A DNA stretch of 64,000 nucleotides, taken from the NCBI RefSeq assembly GCF_014641075.1, contig NZ_BMHP01000001.1:1914171-1978170 (forward strand), read 5' to 3'. The notes beneath the pieces are model-generated. The model did not search any database and had not been told where the DNA came from. It saw only the letters and a program-made list of their open reading frames with translations. This document shows, piece after piece, positions 7,794 through 16,869 of this stretch. The translations under genes and the position numbers were made by a program. Within the stretch, counting starts at the first letter, position 1; the number at the start of each line of letters is the position of its first letter. The stretch comes from Paenibacillus nasutitermitis. Lineage in GTDB: Bacteria; Bacillota; Bacilli; Paenibacillales; Paenibacillaceae.

Positions 7794-8981
7794 ATGGATA
7801 AGGCGCTTGCTGGCGTTAAGATTTTGGATTTTACGCATTTGCTGCAAGGACCGTTTGCTACGCAAATGTTCGGGGACCTCGGTGCGGACGTGATTAAGAT
7901 CGAACGTAAAGGCACCGGGGACAGCTACCGGGCCTGGACGTTCTTGAAATATTGGGTCGGCGGAACCGAATCGCCGTGCTATTTGGCTTTTAACAGGAAT
8001 AAGCGGTCGCTGGCTTTGGATCTTAAAGCGGCCGCAACGAAAGAAATCATCGGCAAGCTGGTGGCGGAATGCGACATCGTGGTGGAGAACTTCCGTCCGG
8101 GGGTCATGCAGAAGCTCGGTTTCGGTTACGAGGATCTCAAGAAAATCAATCCGCGGATCATTTATTGCTCCAGTACGGGTTACGGGCAGGACGGCCCTTA
8201 CGCCGATCGTCCCGGTCAGGATTTGATGATCCAGTCGCTGAGCGGTCTTACGACGCTGACGGGACGCCATGAAGATCCGCCGATCCCGCTAGGTACGGGA
8301 ATCGCCGATCAGCTCGGCGCGTACAACATCGTATACGGGCTGCTGTCGGCTTTGTACTACAGGGAGAAAACCGGCAAAGGACAGAAACTGGAGATCAATC
8401 TATATCAATGCTTGCTGACTCACCAGCTGCAAGAGTTCGCCGTTACGCTCAATTCGGGTAAGCTGTTCGATCGCCCCCATTCCGGCATCGCCCACCCGGG
8501 GCAATCGGCGCCGTTCGGCATTTACCGTACGGCCGACGGCTATATGTGCATCTCTGTCAATCCGATTCCGGTACTGGCCGAGGTGCTCGAAGACGAGGGT
8601 TTGAATGCTTATGACGATCCCCAAACGCTCTACGATAAGCGTGACGAAGTGTTTTTCCGCATCCAAGCGAGCGTGGTGAAGAATACGACGGCGTATTGGG
8701 TGGAGACAATGCTGAAGCGGGATATGTGGGTATCCGAAGTCAAAAACCACCTCGAAGCCGAACTGGATCCGCAAGCGGTCCATCTTGGCGCGTTCGCTTC
8801 CTACGAGCATCCGACCGCCGGGACGGTACGAACGGTCAACATTCCCGTGAAATTCAGTGAGACACCCGGGGAGATCGATCGCCATCCGCCGCGGATCGGG
8901 GAACATAACGAGGAGATTCTGCGGGAACTCGGTTATTCGGACGAAGAGATTGCCGGCATGCAGCGCGACGGTGTTCTGTAA
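7794..8981 (+). CDS. Family III CoA transferase (CaiB/BaiF type)
   Basis: The 395-aa length is typical for the family. Motifs include DFTHLLQGPFATQ at the N terminus, FRPGVMQKLGFGYEDL, YCSSTGYGQDGPY and PGQDLMIQSLSGL. The Asp in PGQD is the residue that forms the aspartyl-CoA intermediate in formyl-CoA transferase. The enzyme moves CoA between carboxylic acids in the cytoplasm. Donor and acceptor are unknown; carnitine, oxalate or another hydroxy-acid are possible. ATG 7794 follows AGGAGG. It sits 46 bp after the crotonase and 24 bp before the signal-less binding-protein gene, so it is clearly in one operon. Confidence 0.93.
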   Translation: MDKALAGVKILDFTHLLQGPFATQMFGDLGADVIKIERKGTGDSYRAWTFLKYWVGGTESPCYLAFNRNKRSLALDLKAAATKEIIGKLVAECDIVVENFRPGVMQKLGFGYEDLKKINPRIIYCSSTGYGQDGPYADRPGQDLMIQSLSGLTTLTGRHEDPPIPLGTGIADQLGAYNIVYGLLSALYYREKTGKGQKLEINLYQCLLTHQLQEFAVTLNSGKLFDRPHSGIAHPGQSAPFGIYRTADGYMCISVNPIPVLAEVLEDEGLNAYDDPQTLYDKRDEVFFRIQASVVKNTTAYWVETMLKRDMWVSEVKNHLEAELDPQAVHLGAFASYEHPTAGTVRTVNIPVKFSETPGEIDRHPPRIGEHNEEILRELGYSDEEIAGMQRDGVL

Positions 8982-9005
8982 TCGGCCGAACGGAGGTATT
9001 ATTCG

Positions 9006-10184
9006 ATGGTGAAGCTAAGAGGCATGACGTGGGACCATATCAGAGGTTATGCGCCATTATTGGCCGCGACGGAGAAGTTCCGCGAATCGCATTCGGGATT
9101 CGAGATCGCGTGGGATCGCCGTTCCTTAAAAGACTTCGGGGATTATCCGATAGACCGGCTCGCGAGGGAATACGACATCCTGCTGATCGATCATCCGCAT
9201 GTCGGTATCAGTTCGAGTCAGAACGTGCTCGTTCCGCTTGATGACTCCATTCCCGCATCTTACTTGAGGGATCAGGAGGAGAACTCAGTAGGACCGAGCC
9301 ACATCAGCTACCGGTGGGGAGATCGGCAATGGGCGCTCGCGGTCGACGCCGCCGCTCAAGTGGCGGCCTACCGACCCGACTTGATGAACGAGCAGGACCT
9401 ACCGCGTACATGGCAGCAGGTGCTGGTTCTGGCCAAGCGGATGGCCGGAGCTACCGGAAGCCGAGTAGGGTGGCCTCTGGGCCCAACCGACGCCATGTGC
9501 AGCTTCTTGAGCCTATGCGCGGGCATCGACGGCCCGACGTTCTTCGACGAAGGCGTAGGAATAGAAAATTCCGTCGGCGAAGCTGCGATTGATCTGCTCT
9601 TCGAAATCCTACCGCATTTGCATCCGACTTCGCTGGACAGCAATCCGATTCAAATGTACGATCGGATGGCGTCCAGTGAAGAGATCCATTACATTCCTTG
9701 CGCGTTCGGATATACGAATTACGCCAGGCAGGGCTTCGCCGCGAAGCTTCTGCGTTTCGCCGACATTCCGGCGATTTCCCGCGAGCCCCGCGGCAGCTTG
9801 CTCGGCGGTGTCGGCATCGCGGTATCGGCATTCTCCTCGCATGTTCCGCTCGCGGTCGAATTCGCCATGTTCGCGGCAAGCGAAAACGTGCAGCGTACGC
9901 TTTACGTCGAGAGCGGCGGTCAGCCGGGTCATGCCGATGCTTGGTGGGATGCGAAAGCGAACGAGATGTGCGGCGGCTTTTTCCAGGGTACGCTGCGTAC
10001 GATGGAATTAAGTTATATGCGGCCGCGCAACAAGTATTTCCCGGAATTCCAGGAGAAGGCCGGAATACTTTTGCACAAGGCGCTTAAGCGGAGATCCACA
10101 GGGAATTTCGACTCCTCTGCGGGCACCGTGGAAGCCATGAATTCGCTCTATCTGCAATGTCTGTCCGCCGAAAAAACTCATTAA
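9006..10184 (+). CDS. Solute-binding-protein fold without signal peptide
   Basis: The 392-aa product resembles ABC sugar-type binding proteins. It has the segments EYDILLIDHPHVG and NVLVPLDDSIP, a WALAVDAAAQVAAYRPDL stretch like the 'YYRKDLLEQAG' region of SBPs, and a C-terminal region with SGGQPGHADAW. The N terminus (MVKLRGMTWDHIRGY) is soluble and lacks both a signal peptide and a lipobox. There is no alternative in-frame upstream start with a signal sequence. ATG 9006 follows GGAGG. It is the third gene of the crotonase/CoA-transferase unit, just ahead of a true SBP gene. I infer a cytoplasmic protein that binds the imported compound or its product, or an enzyme on an SBP scaffold. Alternatively it is a duplicate that has lost export. 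Confidence 0.8.
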   Translation: MVKLRGMTWDHIRGYAPLLAATEKFRESHSGFEIAWDRRSLKDFGDYPIDRLAREYDILLIDHPHVGISSSQNVLVPLDDSIPASYLRDQEENSVGPSHISYRWGDRQWALAVDAAAQVAAYRPDLMNEQDLPRTWQQVLVLAKRMAGATGSRVGWPLGPTDAMCSFLSLCAGIDGPTFFDEGVGIENSVGEAAIDLLFEILPHLHPTSLDSNPIQMYDRMASSEEIHYIPCAFGYTNYARQGFAAKLLRFADIPAISREPRGSLLGGVGIAVSAFSSHVPLAVEFAMFAASENVQRTLYVESGGQPGHADAWWDAKANEMCGGFFQGTLRTMELSYMRPRNKYFPEFQEKAGILLHKALKRRSTGNFDSSAGTVEAMNSLYLQCLSAEKTH

Positions 10185-10185
10185 G

Positions 10186-10243
10186 GTTTCGTTATCGAAG
10201 TTAAATCTCGGTTATATCCTATATTCATCCGCGCCATTATGAT
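10186..10243 (+). promoter_or_regulatory. Second copy of the activator box plus -10, before the SBP gene
   Basis: The block repeats the one at 6861: 32 of the first 33 bases are identical, including TCGTTAT and TCGGTTAT half-sites. The spacing to TATGAT (10238-10243) is the same. It begins two bases after the upstream stop codon. It should drive the SBP-permease-permease unit, possibly through the kinase and regulator genes, giving joint control with the crotonase unit. Confidence 0.75.
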
Positions 10244-10282
10244 GAAATCGTAAACACTTACACATTATTGGGGGGTTCAGCT

Positions 10283-11626
10283 ATGAATAAGAAGTTAATC
10301 GGTACCGGTACTGCAATTCTTGTAACCGCTAGCATTCTCGCCGGATGCGGCGGCAACAACACTCCTGCCGATTCATCGCCGGCTAACACGACGTCCGGTT
10401 CCGCATCGGCGGTATCGGACAAGCCGTTCGCGGGCCAGACGGTCACTTTGGTTACGGCCAACCATCCTTGGACTGAAGCGATCACGCCGCTTCTGCCGGA
10501 GTTCGAGGCTGCAACGGGTATTAAAGTCAAAGTCGAAAATTACTTCGAAGATCAATTGACGCAGAAGTTGACCGTGCAATTCACCGCGGGTTCGGAGACG
10601 CCGGACGTCTTCATGTACCGTCCACTCCAGGATGGCCGCCTTTTCTTCAAGAATGGATGGGTCGCTCCGTTAGACGACTATACGAAGGTAGATGCCGATT
10701 ACGATTTCGCCGATATCTCCGCGTCGGCGGTCAACACAACAACGATCGATGGCAAGCTCGCCGGTATTCCGATCATTACGGAACGCGGCGTGTTGTACTA
10801 CCGGAAGGATCTGTTGGAGCAAGCGGGTATTTCGGTGCCGAAGACGCTCGACGAGCTGGTCGCCGCCGCGAAGAAGCTGAACGATCCGGATTCCGAAATG
10901 TACGGCTTCGTCGCACGGGGCCAACGTTCTCCGCTCGTAACCCAGCTCGCTTCGTACATCTTCTCCGAGGGTGGGGACTACATCACCGATGGCAAAGCGT
11001 CCATCAATACACCCGAAGCGGTTAAGGCAATGACGACTTACGGCACGCTGCTTAAGGATTACGGACCTCCCGGCGTACTTAACATGTCTTGGCCGCAAGC
11101 GTTCGGCGCTTTCGCACAAGGCAAAGTCGCTTTCCTGACGGATGCGGATTCTCTATACACGAACGCCATCGATCCGGAGAAATCGAAGATCGGCGACAAA
11201 GTCGGCTTCGCATTGTTCCCGGCAGGAGCAGCGGGTTCCAAGCCGGTGAACGTAACGGCATGGGCACTGTCGATTAACGAGAGATCGAAGAATAAAGAGG
11301 CCGCATGGGAATTGATCCAATGGGCGACCAACAAGGAAAATGTCTTGAAGACGCAGCAGAAAGGAAATCCCGGCGCCCGGACTTCCGTATGGGACAACCC
11401 GGATGCGACGAAGACGTTCCCGGAAGAGCTGGTGCCGATCATTAAACAATCCATCGCCAATGGCGTAGGCCATGACCGTCCGCTCGTTGTGGCTGTCGGC
11501 GAAGCGCGCGACGCTGTCGGAGAAGTCGTCATGAAAGTGATCACCGGCGATAAGGACGTTCAAGCAGCGGCGGATAAAGCAAACGCCAATCTGCAAGCGA
11601 TCATCGACAGGGACAATAAAAAGTAA
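10283..11626 (+). CDS. ABC transporter solute-binding lipoprotein, system A
   Basis: The start is ATG 10283, preceded by GGGGGG; TTG 10268 lies inside that ribosome site. The 447-aa protein has a lipoprotein signal (TASILAGCGG), so it is anchored outside the membrane at Cys. The family is the maltose-type SBP_bac_1, shown by DVFMYRPLQD, GIPIITERGVLYYRKDLLEQAG and AWELIQWATNKENV. It captures the substrate for the two permeases that follow. A 12-bp stem-loop separates it from them and probably raises its expression relative to the membrane proteins. The sugar or sugar-acid substrate is unknown. Confidence 0.93.
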   Translation: MNKKLIGTGTAILVTASILAGCGGNNTPADSSPANTTSGSASAVSDKPFAGQTVTLVTANHPWTEAITPLLPEFEAATGIKVKVENYFEDQLTQKLTVQFTAGSETPDVFMYRPLQDGRLFFKNGWVAPLDDYTKVDADYDFADISASAVNTTTIDGKLAGIPIITERGVLYYRKDLLEQAGISVPKTLDELVAAAKKLNDPDSEMYGFVARGQRSPLVTQLASYIFSEGGDYITDGKASINTPEAVKAMTTYGTLLKDYGPPGVLNMSWPQAFGAFAQGKVAFLTDADSLYTNAIDPEKSKIGDKVGFALFPAGAAGSKPVNVTAWALSINERSKNKEAAWELIQWATNKENVLKTQQKGNPGARTSVWDNPDATKTFPEELVPIIKQSIANGVGHDRPLVVAVGEARDAVGEVVMKVITGDKDVQAAADKANANLQAIIDRDNKK

Positions 11627-11654
11627 CTTTCTCTTATAGGGGCTTGAGACCCCG

Positions 11655-11690
11655 TTCAAGGGCCATAGGTTTTCGAACATGGCCCTTGAA
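11655..11690 (+). other. Stem-loop between SBP and permease genes, system A
   Basis: TTCAAGGGCCAT (11655-11666) and ATGGCCCTTGAA (11679-11690) form a perfect 12-bp stem with a 12-base loop and no T run. Such hairpins between a binding-protein gene and its permeases usually stabilise the upstream message or reduce read-through. It also hides the ATG at 11679, which supports the later permease start. Confidence 0.75.
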
Positions 11691-11714
11691 ACGGTTTTGG
11701 AAAGGATGATACGC

Positions 11715-12593
11715 ATGGGTTATAATTGGACCGATCGCAACTTGAAATGGATGTACATCCTGCCCGCGCTTGTTTTTGTGCTTGTCATGATGCTGTTTCC
11801 GATTGGTTATACGGTATGGATCAGCTTTTACGAGTGGAGCATGTCCGCGGTTACGCCGCCGGAATTCGTAGGGCTCGCGAATTATATTGAACTGTTCAAG
11901 GACGAGCGGTTTTGGGACTCCGTATTTAATACGTTTTATTTTACTTTTGTCGCGTTGTTCGCCGAGATGGTTCTCGGTCTCGCGATTGCGGTGTTGTTCA
12001 ATCGTTCCTTCAAAGGAAAAAATATTGCGAAAACGCTGTTCCTGCTCCCGATGGTCGCTACGCCTGTCGCCATGGGCCTCGTGTGGATGCTGATCTACGA
12101 ACCGACGATCGGCGCCGCCAATACGATTCTGAAGTCGATCGGCATTGAGCCGCAGCTCTTTCTCGCTTCCATGACGCAAGTTATTCCGTCCTTGATCGTG
12201 GTCGACGTATGGCAATGGACGCCGATGGTCGCGCTTATTCTCATGGCGGGGTTGTCCACGCTGCCCGTGGATCCTTACGAATCGGCCGACGTGGACGGAG
12301 CAACCGCATGGCAGAAGTTCGTTCACATTACGTTGCCGCTGCTCAAGCCGACGATCATCATTGCTCTGATGCTCCGTTTAATAGACGTGCTAAAGACGTT
12401 CGATATCATCTATGCCACGACGCAAGGCGGTCCTAACTTCAAATCGGAAACACTTAATATTTATGGTTACGTGCTTGGCTTCCAATACTTCAAAATGGGA
12501 TCAACTTCCGCTCTGCTTGTTATTTTCTTCTTGATCGTTATGGCGTTCACGCTGTTGCTGATCTGGTTGAAGAAACGATTGGAGGCGGCGTGA
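11715..12593 (+). CDS. ABC sugar-type permease, MalF class, system A
   Basis: I choose ATG 11715, behind AAAGGATG, over ATG 11679, which lies inside the hairpin. The 292-aa product has six membrane segments, and the EAA loop (ESADVDGATAWQKFVHITLP) contacts the ATPase. It forms the channel with the next protein. The following gene overlaps by one base (TGATG). No ATPase gene lies nearby, so a shared MsmX/UgpC-type ATPase is expected, as for many Bacilli sugar importers (established knowledge). Confidence 0.93.
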   Translation: MGYNWTDRNLKWMYILPALVFVLVMMLFPIGYTVWISFYEWSMSAVTPPEFVGLANYIELFKDERFWDSVFNTFYFTFVALFAEMVLGLAIAVLFNRSFKGKNIAKTLFLLPMVATPVAMGLVWMLIYEPTIGAANTILKSIGIEPQLFLASMTQVIPSLIVVDVWQWTPMVALILMAGLSTLPVDPYESADVDGATAWQKFVHITLPLLKPTIIIALMLRLIDVLKTFDIIYATTQGGPNFKSETLNIYGYVLGFQYFKMGSTSALLVIFFLIVMAFTLLLIWLKKRLEAA

Positions 12594-13408
12594 TGAATAA
12601 GAAGAAAACGACGAAGTTCATTCTGGCGGCGTTGACCGTGCTTGTCCTACTCGTATTCGTGTTTCCATTCGTCTGGATGTTACTCGCATCCTTCAAGACG
12701 CAATCGCAGATTATGTCCAGTGACCAGACATTCGTATTTACGCCGACGACCGATAATTACGTCAACGTATTCCAACAATATGATTTCCTGAAATATATCG
12801 TGAACAGTATGATCGTCGCAGTCGTTTCGACCTTGCTGTCACTACTGCTCGGATTGCCGGCGGCTTATTCGATCGCCAAATACAGATTGCAGGGCCTTGG
12901 GCTCGTTATCCTTGTCGCCCGAATCGTGCCCGGCATTTCGTTCCTGATTCCGTGGTATATTATTTTCTCGAAATTAGAATTGGTAGACACCTATGTGTCG
13001 CTCGTATTGAGCCACATGCTGGTCGGCTTACCGTTCATCGTCTGGATCATGATCTCTTTCTTCGAGAAGCTTCCGCATGAGGTGGAGGAAGCCGGGGCGA
13101 TCGACGGTTGCTCGCCCCATCAGGTGTTCCGGCGCATCGTGCTGCCGATGTCCGGCGCGGGTATCATTACGTCTTCTCTGTTGTCCTTTATTTTTTCGTG
13201 GAATAACTTTTTGTTCTCGATCATTCTAGCCGGCGATAAGACGAAAACGTTACCAATTGCAGTATTCAACTTTATGTCCTATGCTGAGATCAACTGGGGC
13301 GGGTTAATGGCCGCGGCCTGCATCATTACCCTTCCCGTGCTCGTTATAGCCTTGATCGCCCAGCGGTACGTGGTCAGCGGACTTTCCGCGGGTGCCGTCA
13401 AAGGATAA
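12593..13408 (+). CDS. ABC sugar-type permease, MalG class, system A
   Basis: ATG 12593 overlaps the previous stop codon (TGATG), with GGAGGCG in front. The product has 271 aa, six membrane segments, and the EAA loop EEAGAIDGCSPHQVFRRIV. It is the second half of the importer channel. The C terminus (YVVSGLSAGAVKG) is typical of MalG-class permeases. The gene is followed 57 bp later by the histidine kinase and probably shares its transcript. Confidence 0.93.
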   Translation: MNKKKTTKFILAALTVLVLLVFVFPFVWMLLASFKTQSQIMSSDQTFVFTPTTDNYVNVFQQYDFLKYIVNSMIVAVVSTLLSLLLGLPAAYSIAKYRLQGLGLVILVARIVPGISFLIPWYIIFSKLELVDTYVSLVLSHMLVGLPFIVWIMISFFEKLPHEVEEAGAIDGCSPHQVFRRIVLPMSGAGIITSSLLSFIFSWNNFLFSIILAGDKTKTLPIAVFNFMSYAEINWGGLMAAACIITLPVLVIALIAQRYVVSGLSAGAVKG

Positions 13409-13465
13409 GGGATCTGCAGGCTCGGGAATAGCAGCGCCCCTCTCACATCCTAAGGGGGAGAGCCG

Positions 13466-15229
13466 ATGTTCAAGCATCATACTTTTCGCAAAATGGTTCT
13501 CCTGCTCTTCCTTCTGCTGCTTCCGATCCTGATTTTGTACAGCGTTTCGACGAGTACGAGTACGGAAGTCGTGCGCAAGCAAATCGAGACGACGAACCTG
13601 AATCAACTGACGTTTCTCATGAACCAGTTGGATACGAATGTCGAACAGCTCTCCATGTTTCCGGTATTGCTGAGCTACGATCCGTACATCCGGGAATACC
13701 TCGATCGCCGTCCGGCTCTAGAGTTCGACGCGCGCAACGCGGAATACCGGATTATGGAGAAGCTGAGCTTGCAAAGCGTATCGAACGGTTGGAAGAACGA
13801 CTTGTCCGTGATCCTCCCTCAGGAGCGGCGAAACCTATCTTCTAACATCTTCTTGATGGATTCCGATCGGGAGATGAAGGGACCCGTCTATACGCGTTGG
13901 ACTTACCTGGCGGAAGAGGATGGCAGCGACAAGGGAGGCCGGTATTTCGTTCACGAGATCGGCGAACCCGCCAATGAAAGGCTTAAGGAATCGACCAGCG
14001 CCGTATTCCGAGTGCGATTCGGCACGAATAATCTAACCTCGATGCTTGACGCGTACAAGAACGGCAAGAACAACGATCCTTTTTTGTACTTGCCAGGCGA
14101 GAGGCCCGTTCTGAACGGTTCTTCTTCCGAGAAGCAAACATGGCAATTGATCGATCTCATACAACGGGATGCGATTACCGGGTCCGATTCCGGACAACGG
14201 CTCATAAAGCTGGGCGAGGAGCAGTATCTCGTCAGCTACGTAAAGTCCAAGCAATTGGGCTGGTACCTGATCGATTATACGCCTTACCAGAGCGTCATCA
14301 CGCCGATTACGGAGCAACGGAACTTCTTCTACGTCATTATTGGCCTGTTGCTCGTCTTGGCGGTCGGGGCTTCGTTCCTGCTGTACAGGAACGTGCAGCG
14401 TCCGCTCGGGAAACTGATCGGCAACGTGCAGCGGATCAAGCGGGGAGACTATTCTGCTCGCATTCGTTATCAGGCCAAGAATGAGTTTGACTACCTCATC
14501 TTCCAATTCAACGAGATGGCGGACCAGATTCAGCTTCTTATCGAAGACGTCTACGCGGAGAAGCTAAGATCTCGCGAAGCGACGCTTAAGCAGCTTCAAT
14601 CACAGATCAACCCGCACTTTTTGTATAATTCGCTGTTCTTCATCATTAATTCTGCGGCGATGGACGATCGGGAGTCGGTCGTGAATATGTCGCAGAACCT
14701 GGCACAGTATTACCGTTATACGACGCGGGTGGAAAATCAATCCGTGACGCTGGAAGAGGAATTGGAGCTCGTTCGCAACTATCTGAGCATCCAAAACCTG
14801 CGCATGGGTCGCGTCCAGTTCGAGATCGACGTGCCGGAGAAGATGCTCGCGTTGGAGTTGCCGAGGCTGATCTTGCAGCCCATCGTGGAGAACGCGATCG
14901 TCCACGGCATCGAGAAGTCGCCGGACGGCGGGATGATTACGATTACGGGCAAGCAGGATGATCGGTACAATATGATTTTCGTGGAGGACGACGGAGCCGG
15001 CATGGAGCCGGAGCGGCTGCGCGATCTGCAGGCCGAACTGACGCAGCAGATGTCCGAAGAGATCGGCTGCGGGACCTGGAACGTGCACCGTCGCTTGCAA
15101 TACCGATTCGGCGGGCAATCGGGCTTGACGTTCGAACAGCTGCCGTTGGGCGGCTTCAGCGCGACGATCAAGTGGACGCGCGGCGAGGATGAGGAAGCGC
15201 CGAAACATCCGGACAAGGAGGACGAGTAA
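13466..15229 (+). CDS. YesM-type sensor histidine kinase, system A
   Basis: The 587-aa product has one membrane segment at about residues 8-28, an extracellular sensor region, a second segment at about 286-306, HAMP, a His_kinase domain with QSQINPHFLYN (phospho-acceptor H384), and an ATPase domain (ENAIVHGIEK, EDDGAGMEPE). ATG 13466 follows AAGGGGGAG. It overlaps the response regulator start by one base (TAATG). By analogy with YesM/LplA-type systems it should sense an extracellular carbohydrate, directly or through the system A binding protein. Its partner is the adjacent regulator. Confidence 0.94.
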   Translation: MFKHHTFRKMVLLLFLLLLPILILYSVSTSTSTEVVRKQIETTNLNQLTFLMNQLDTNVEQLSMFPVLLSYDPYIREYLDRRPALEFDARNAEYRIMEKLSLQSVSNGWKNDLSVILPQERRNLSSNIFLMDSDREMKGPVYTRWTYLAEEDGSDKGGRYFVHEIGEPANERLKESTSAVFRVRFGTNNLTSMLDAYKNGKNNDPFLYLPGERPVLNGSSSEKQTWQLIDLIQRDAITGSDSGQRLIKLGEEQYLVSYVKSKQLGWYLIDYTPYQSVITPITEQRNFFYVIIGLLLVLAVGASFLLYRNVQRPLGKLIGNVQRIKRGDYSARIRYQAKNEFDYLIFQFNEMADQIQLLIEDVYAEKLRSREATLKQLQSQINPHFLYNSLFFIINSAAMDDRESVVNMSQNLAQYYRYTTRVENQSVTLEEELELVRNYLSIQNLRMGRVQFEIDVPEKMLALELPRLILQPIVENAIVHGIEKSPDGGMITITGKQDDRYNMIFVEDDGAGMEPERLRDLQAELTQQMSEEIGCGTWNVHRRLQYRFGGQSGLTFEQLPLGGFSATIKWTRGEDEEAPKHPDKEDE

Positions 15230-16869
15230 TGCAACTGTTAATCGTGGACGACGAGTCGCACGTTGTCGATCGGTTAGCGACGACGATCGATTGGAAGAGT
15301 ATCGGAATCGGGCAAGTGTATCGCGCTTATTCAGGTCACGAAGCGTTGGTCCTACTGGAGCAATTCTCGATTGATATCGTCATAACGGATATTCAAATGC
15401 CGGGGATGTCGGGGCTTGATCTTATTGCCCGGATCAGGCGCGAGTGGAGCAAGACCAAATGTGTTCTCCTGTCCGGCTACTCCGATTTTCATTACGCCAA
15501 GGAAGCGATCCAGAATCAGGTCGAGGATTACTTGCTCAAGCCGGTGACGGAGCAGGAGCTGCTGGATACCGTCGCGAAGCTGCGGGGGAAATTGTTCGAT
15601 GAATGGGAGCAGATTCTGTCCGTTCAGAACCTGACCCGGACACTGAACGAGAATATGCCGCTGCTGAAGGGTAATCTGCTGCTTGAATTGCTTCAGGGAG
15701 CGGTAAGGAGAGAAGAGACGCTTAGGGAGAAGATGTCGGCATTGGCTTTGCCGGACTTATATGGACAATCCTGTTTTCTCATGCTCGTCCGGTTGGAGGA
15801 GACGTTCGCCGATTACGATTATCGCGGTCAGTCGTTGATCGAATACGCCATCGGCAACATGGCGGAGGAATTGTTCAGCGGAATGTTCCATCTCTGGCAT
15901 GCGAAGGACGCGCACGACTATTTGATTTTCTTGGCGATCGCTGATGAACGTGTAGAGACGGGACAACGGGGGATCGTATTCGAGCGGACGGCGTCGCAAT
16001 TGCAAGCGGCCGTGAAAAGCTACTTGAAGGGGAACATCTCTGTGGTCGCGAGCGAGTCCGGCCTATTCCCGAGCGAAGTACCGGATCTATACGACGGTTG
16101 CGTATCCGCCGCGCGCAAGAGGATCGGCAGCGAGCAGGGCTTGTTCATGCGGGTCGCAGGGGAAACCTCAGGCTTTGACGTCGAATCGCTCCGCTGCCTG
16201 TACGAGCCGCCGACGCTCATACATTTGCTTGAAGCCGGCCGCTGGGATGACATGGCAGAGAAGCTGGAGCGCATCTTCGAAGAGCTGAAGAACAAGTCTT
16301 CCAGCCCCCATTCGCAAGAGCACCTGCTTGAAGTGTACTTCGCCGTTTCTTCCGCATACTCGTACATTTCACATAAGAATGGACAGCCCTTATCCGACTT
16401 GATCGGAGAGGACTACGGGAAATTGACAACGAACGGTATTCCGTTCCGCTCTATTCCGCATTTGCGGGAATGGTCGTTGCGAGTGCTGCAACGTTTGTCG
16501 GAAGACAGGGACCGCGAGATGAAGGACAGCCGTTCCGATCTCATCCGCTCCATTCATAAATTCATCGACGAGAATCTGTCGAAAGACGTGACGCTGCAGG
16601 GTATTGCCGATCATGTTCATATGCATCCGGTGTATATTTCGAAAATCTACAAGCTGGAGACAGGCGGGAACATCAGCGATTACATTCAGCAATTGCGTAT
16701 GGAGAAGGCCGTATACTTGCTTTCGAACAGCCGCGAGAAGACGTATGAGATCGCCGCCAAGCTCGGTTATCAGCGTCCTCATTCATTCAATTACGCCTTT
16801 AAAAAATATCACGGGGTGACTCCGCAGGTATACAGGGATCAACAGAGGAGAGGGGCAAATGGCCAATGA
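15229..16869 (+). CDS. YesN-type response regulator with AraC DNA-binding domain, system A
   Basis: The 546-aa product has an N-terminal receiver with acidic pair DD, phospho-acceptor D54 (ITDIQMPG) and K in LLKPV, a long middle region, and a C-terminal AraC-type double HTH from about residue 440 (HPVYISKIYK, then YEIAAKLGYQRPHSFNYAFKKYHG). It is translationally coupled to the kinase. It is the likely activator of the twin promoter boxes at 6861 and 10186, inferred from their direct-repeat form and location. Its stop overlaps ATG 16866 of a broken uxuA, so a further gene once followed in this operon. Confidence 0.94.
   Translation: MQLLIVDDESHVVDRLATTIDWKSIGIGQVYRAYSGHEALVLLEQFSIDIVITDIQMPGMSGLDLIARIRREWSKTKCVLLSGYSDFHYAKEAIQNQVEDYLLKPVTEQELLDTVAKLRGKLFDEWEQILSVQNLTRTLNENMPLLKGNLLLELLQGAVRREETLREKMSALALPDLYGQSCFLMLVRLEETFADYDYRGQSLIEYAIGNMAEELFSGMFHLWHAKDAHDYLIFLAIADERVETGQRGIVFERTASQLQAAVKSYLKGNISVVASESGLFPSEVPDLYDGCVSAARKRIGSEQGLFMRVAGETSGFDVESLRCLYEPPTLIHLLEAGRWDDMAEKLERIFEELKNKSSSPHSQEHLLEVYFAVSSAYSYISHKNGQPLSDLIGEDYGKLTTNGIPFRSIPHLREWSLRVLQRLSEDRDREMKDSRSDLIRSIHKFIDENLSKDVTLQGIADHVHMHPVYISKIYKLETGGNISDYIQQLRMEKAVYLLSNSREKTYEIAAKLGYQRPHSFNYAFKKYHGVTPQVYRDQQRRGANGQ

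Noticed and set aside
11679..11714. Earlier ATG start for the system A permease
   Set aside because: The ATG lies in the 3' arm of a 12-bp hairpin, while ATG 11715 has a proper ribosome site.
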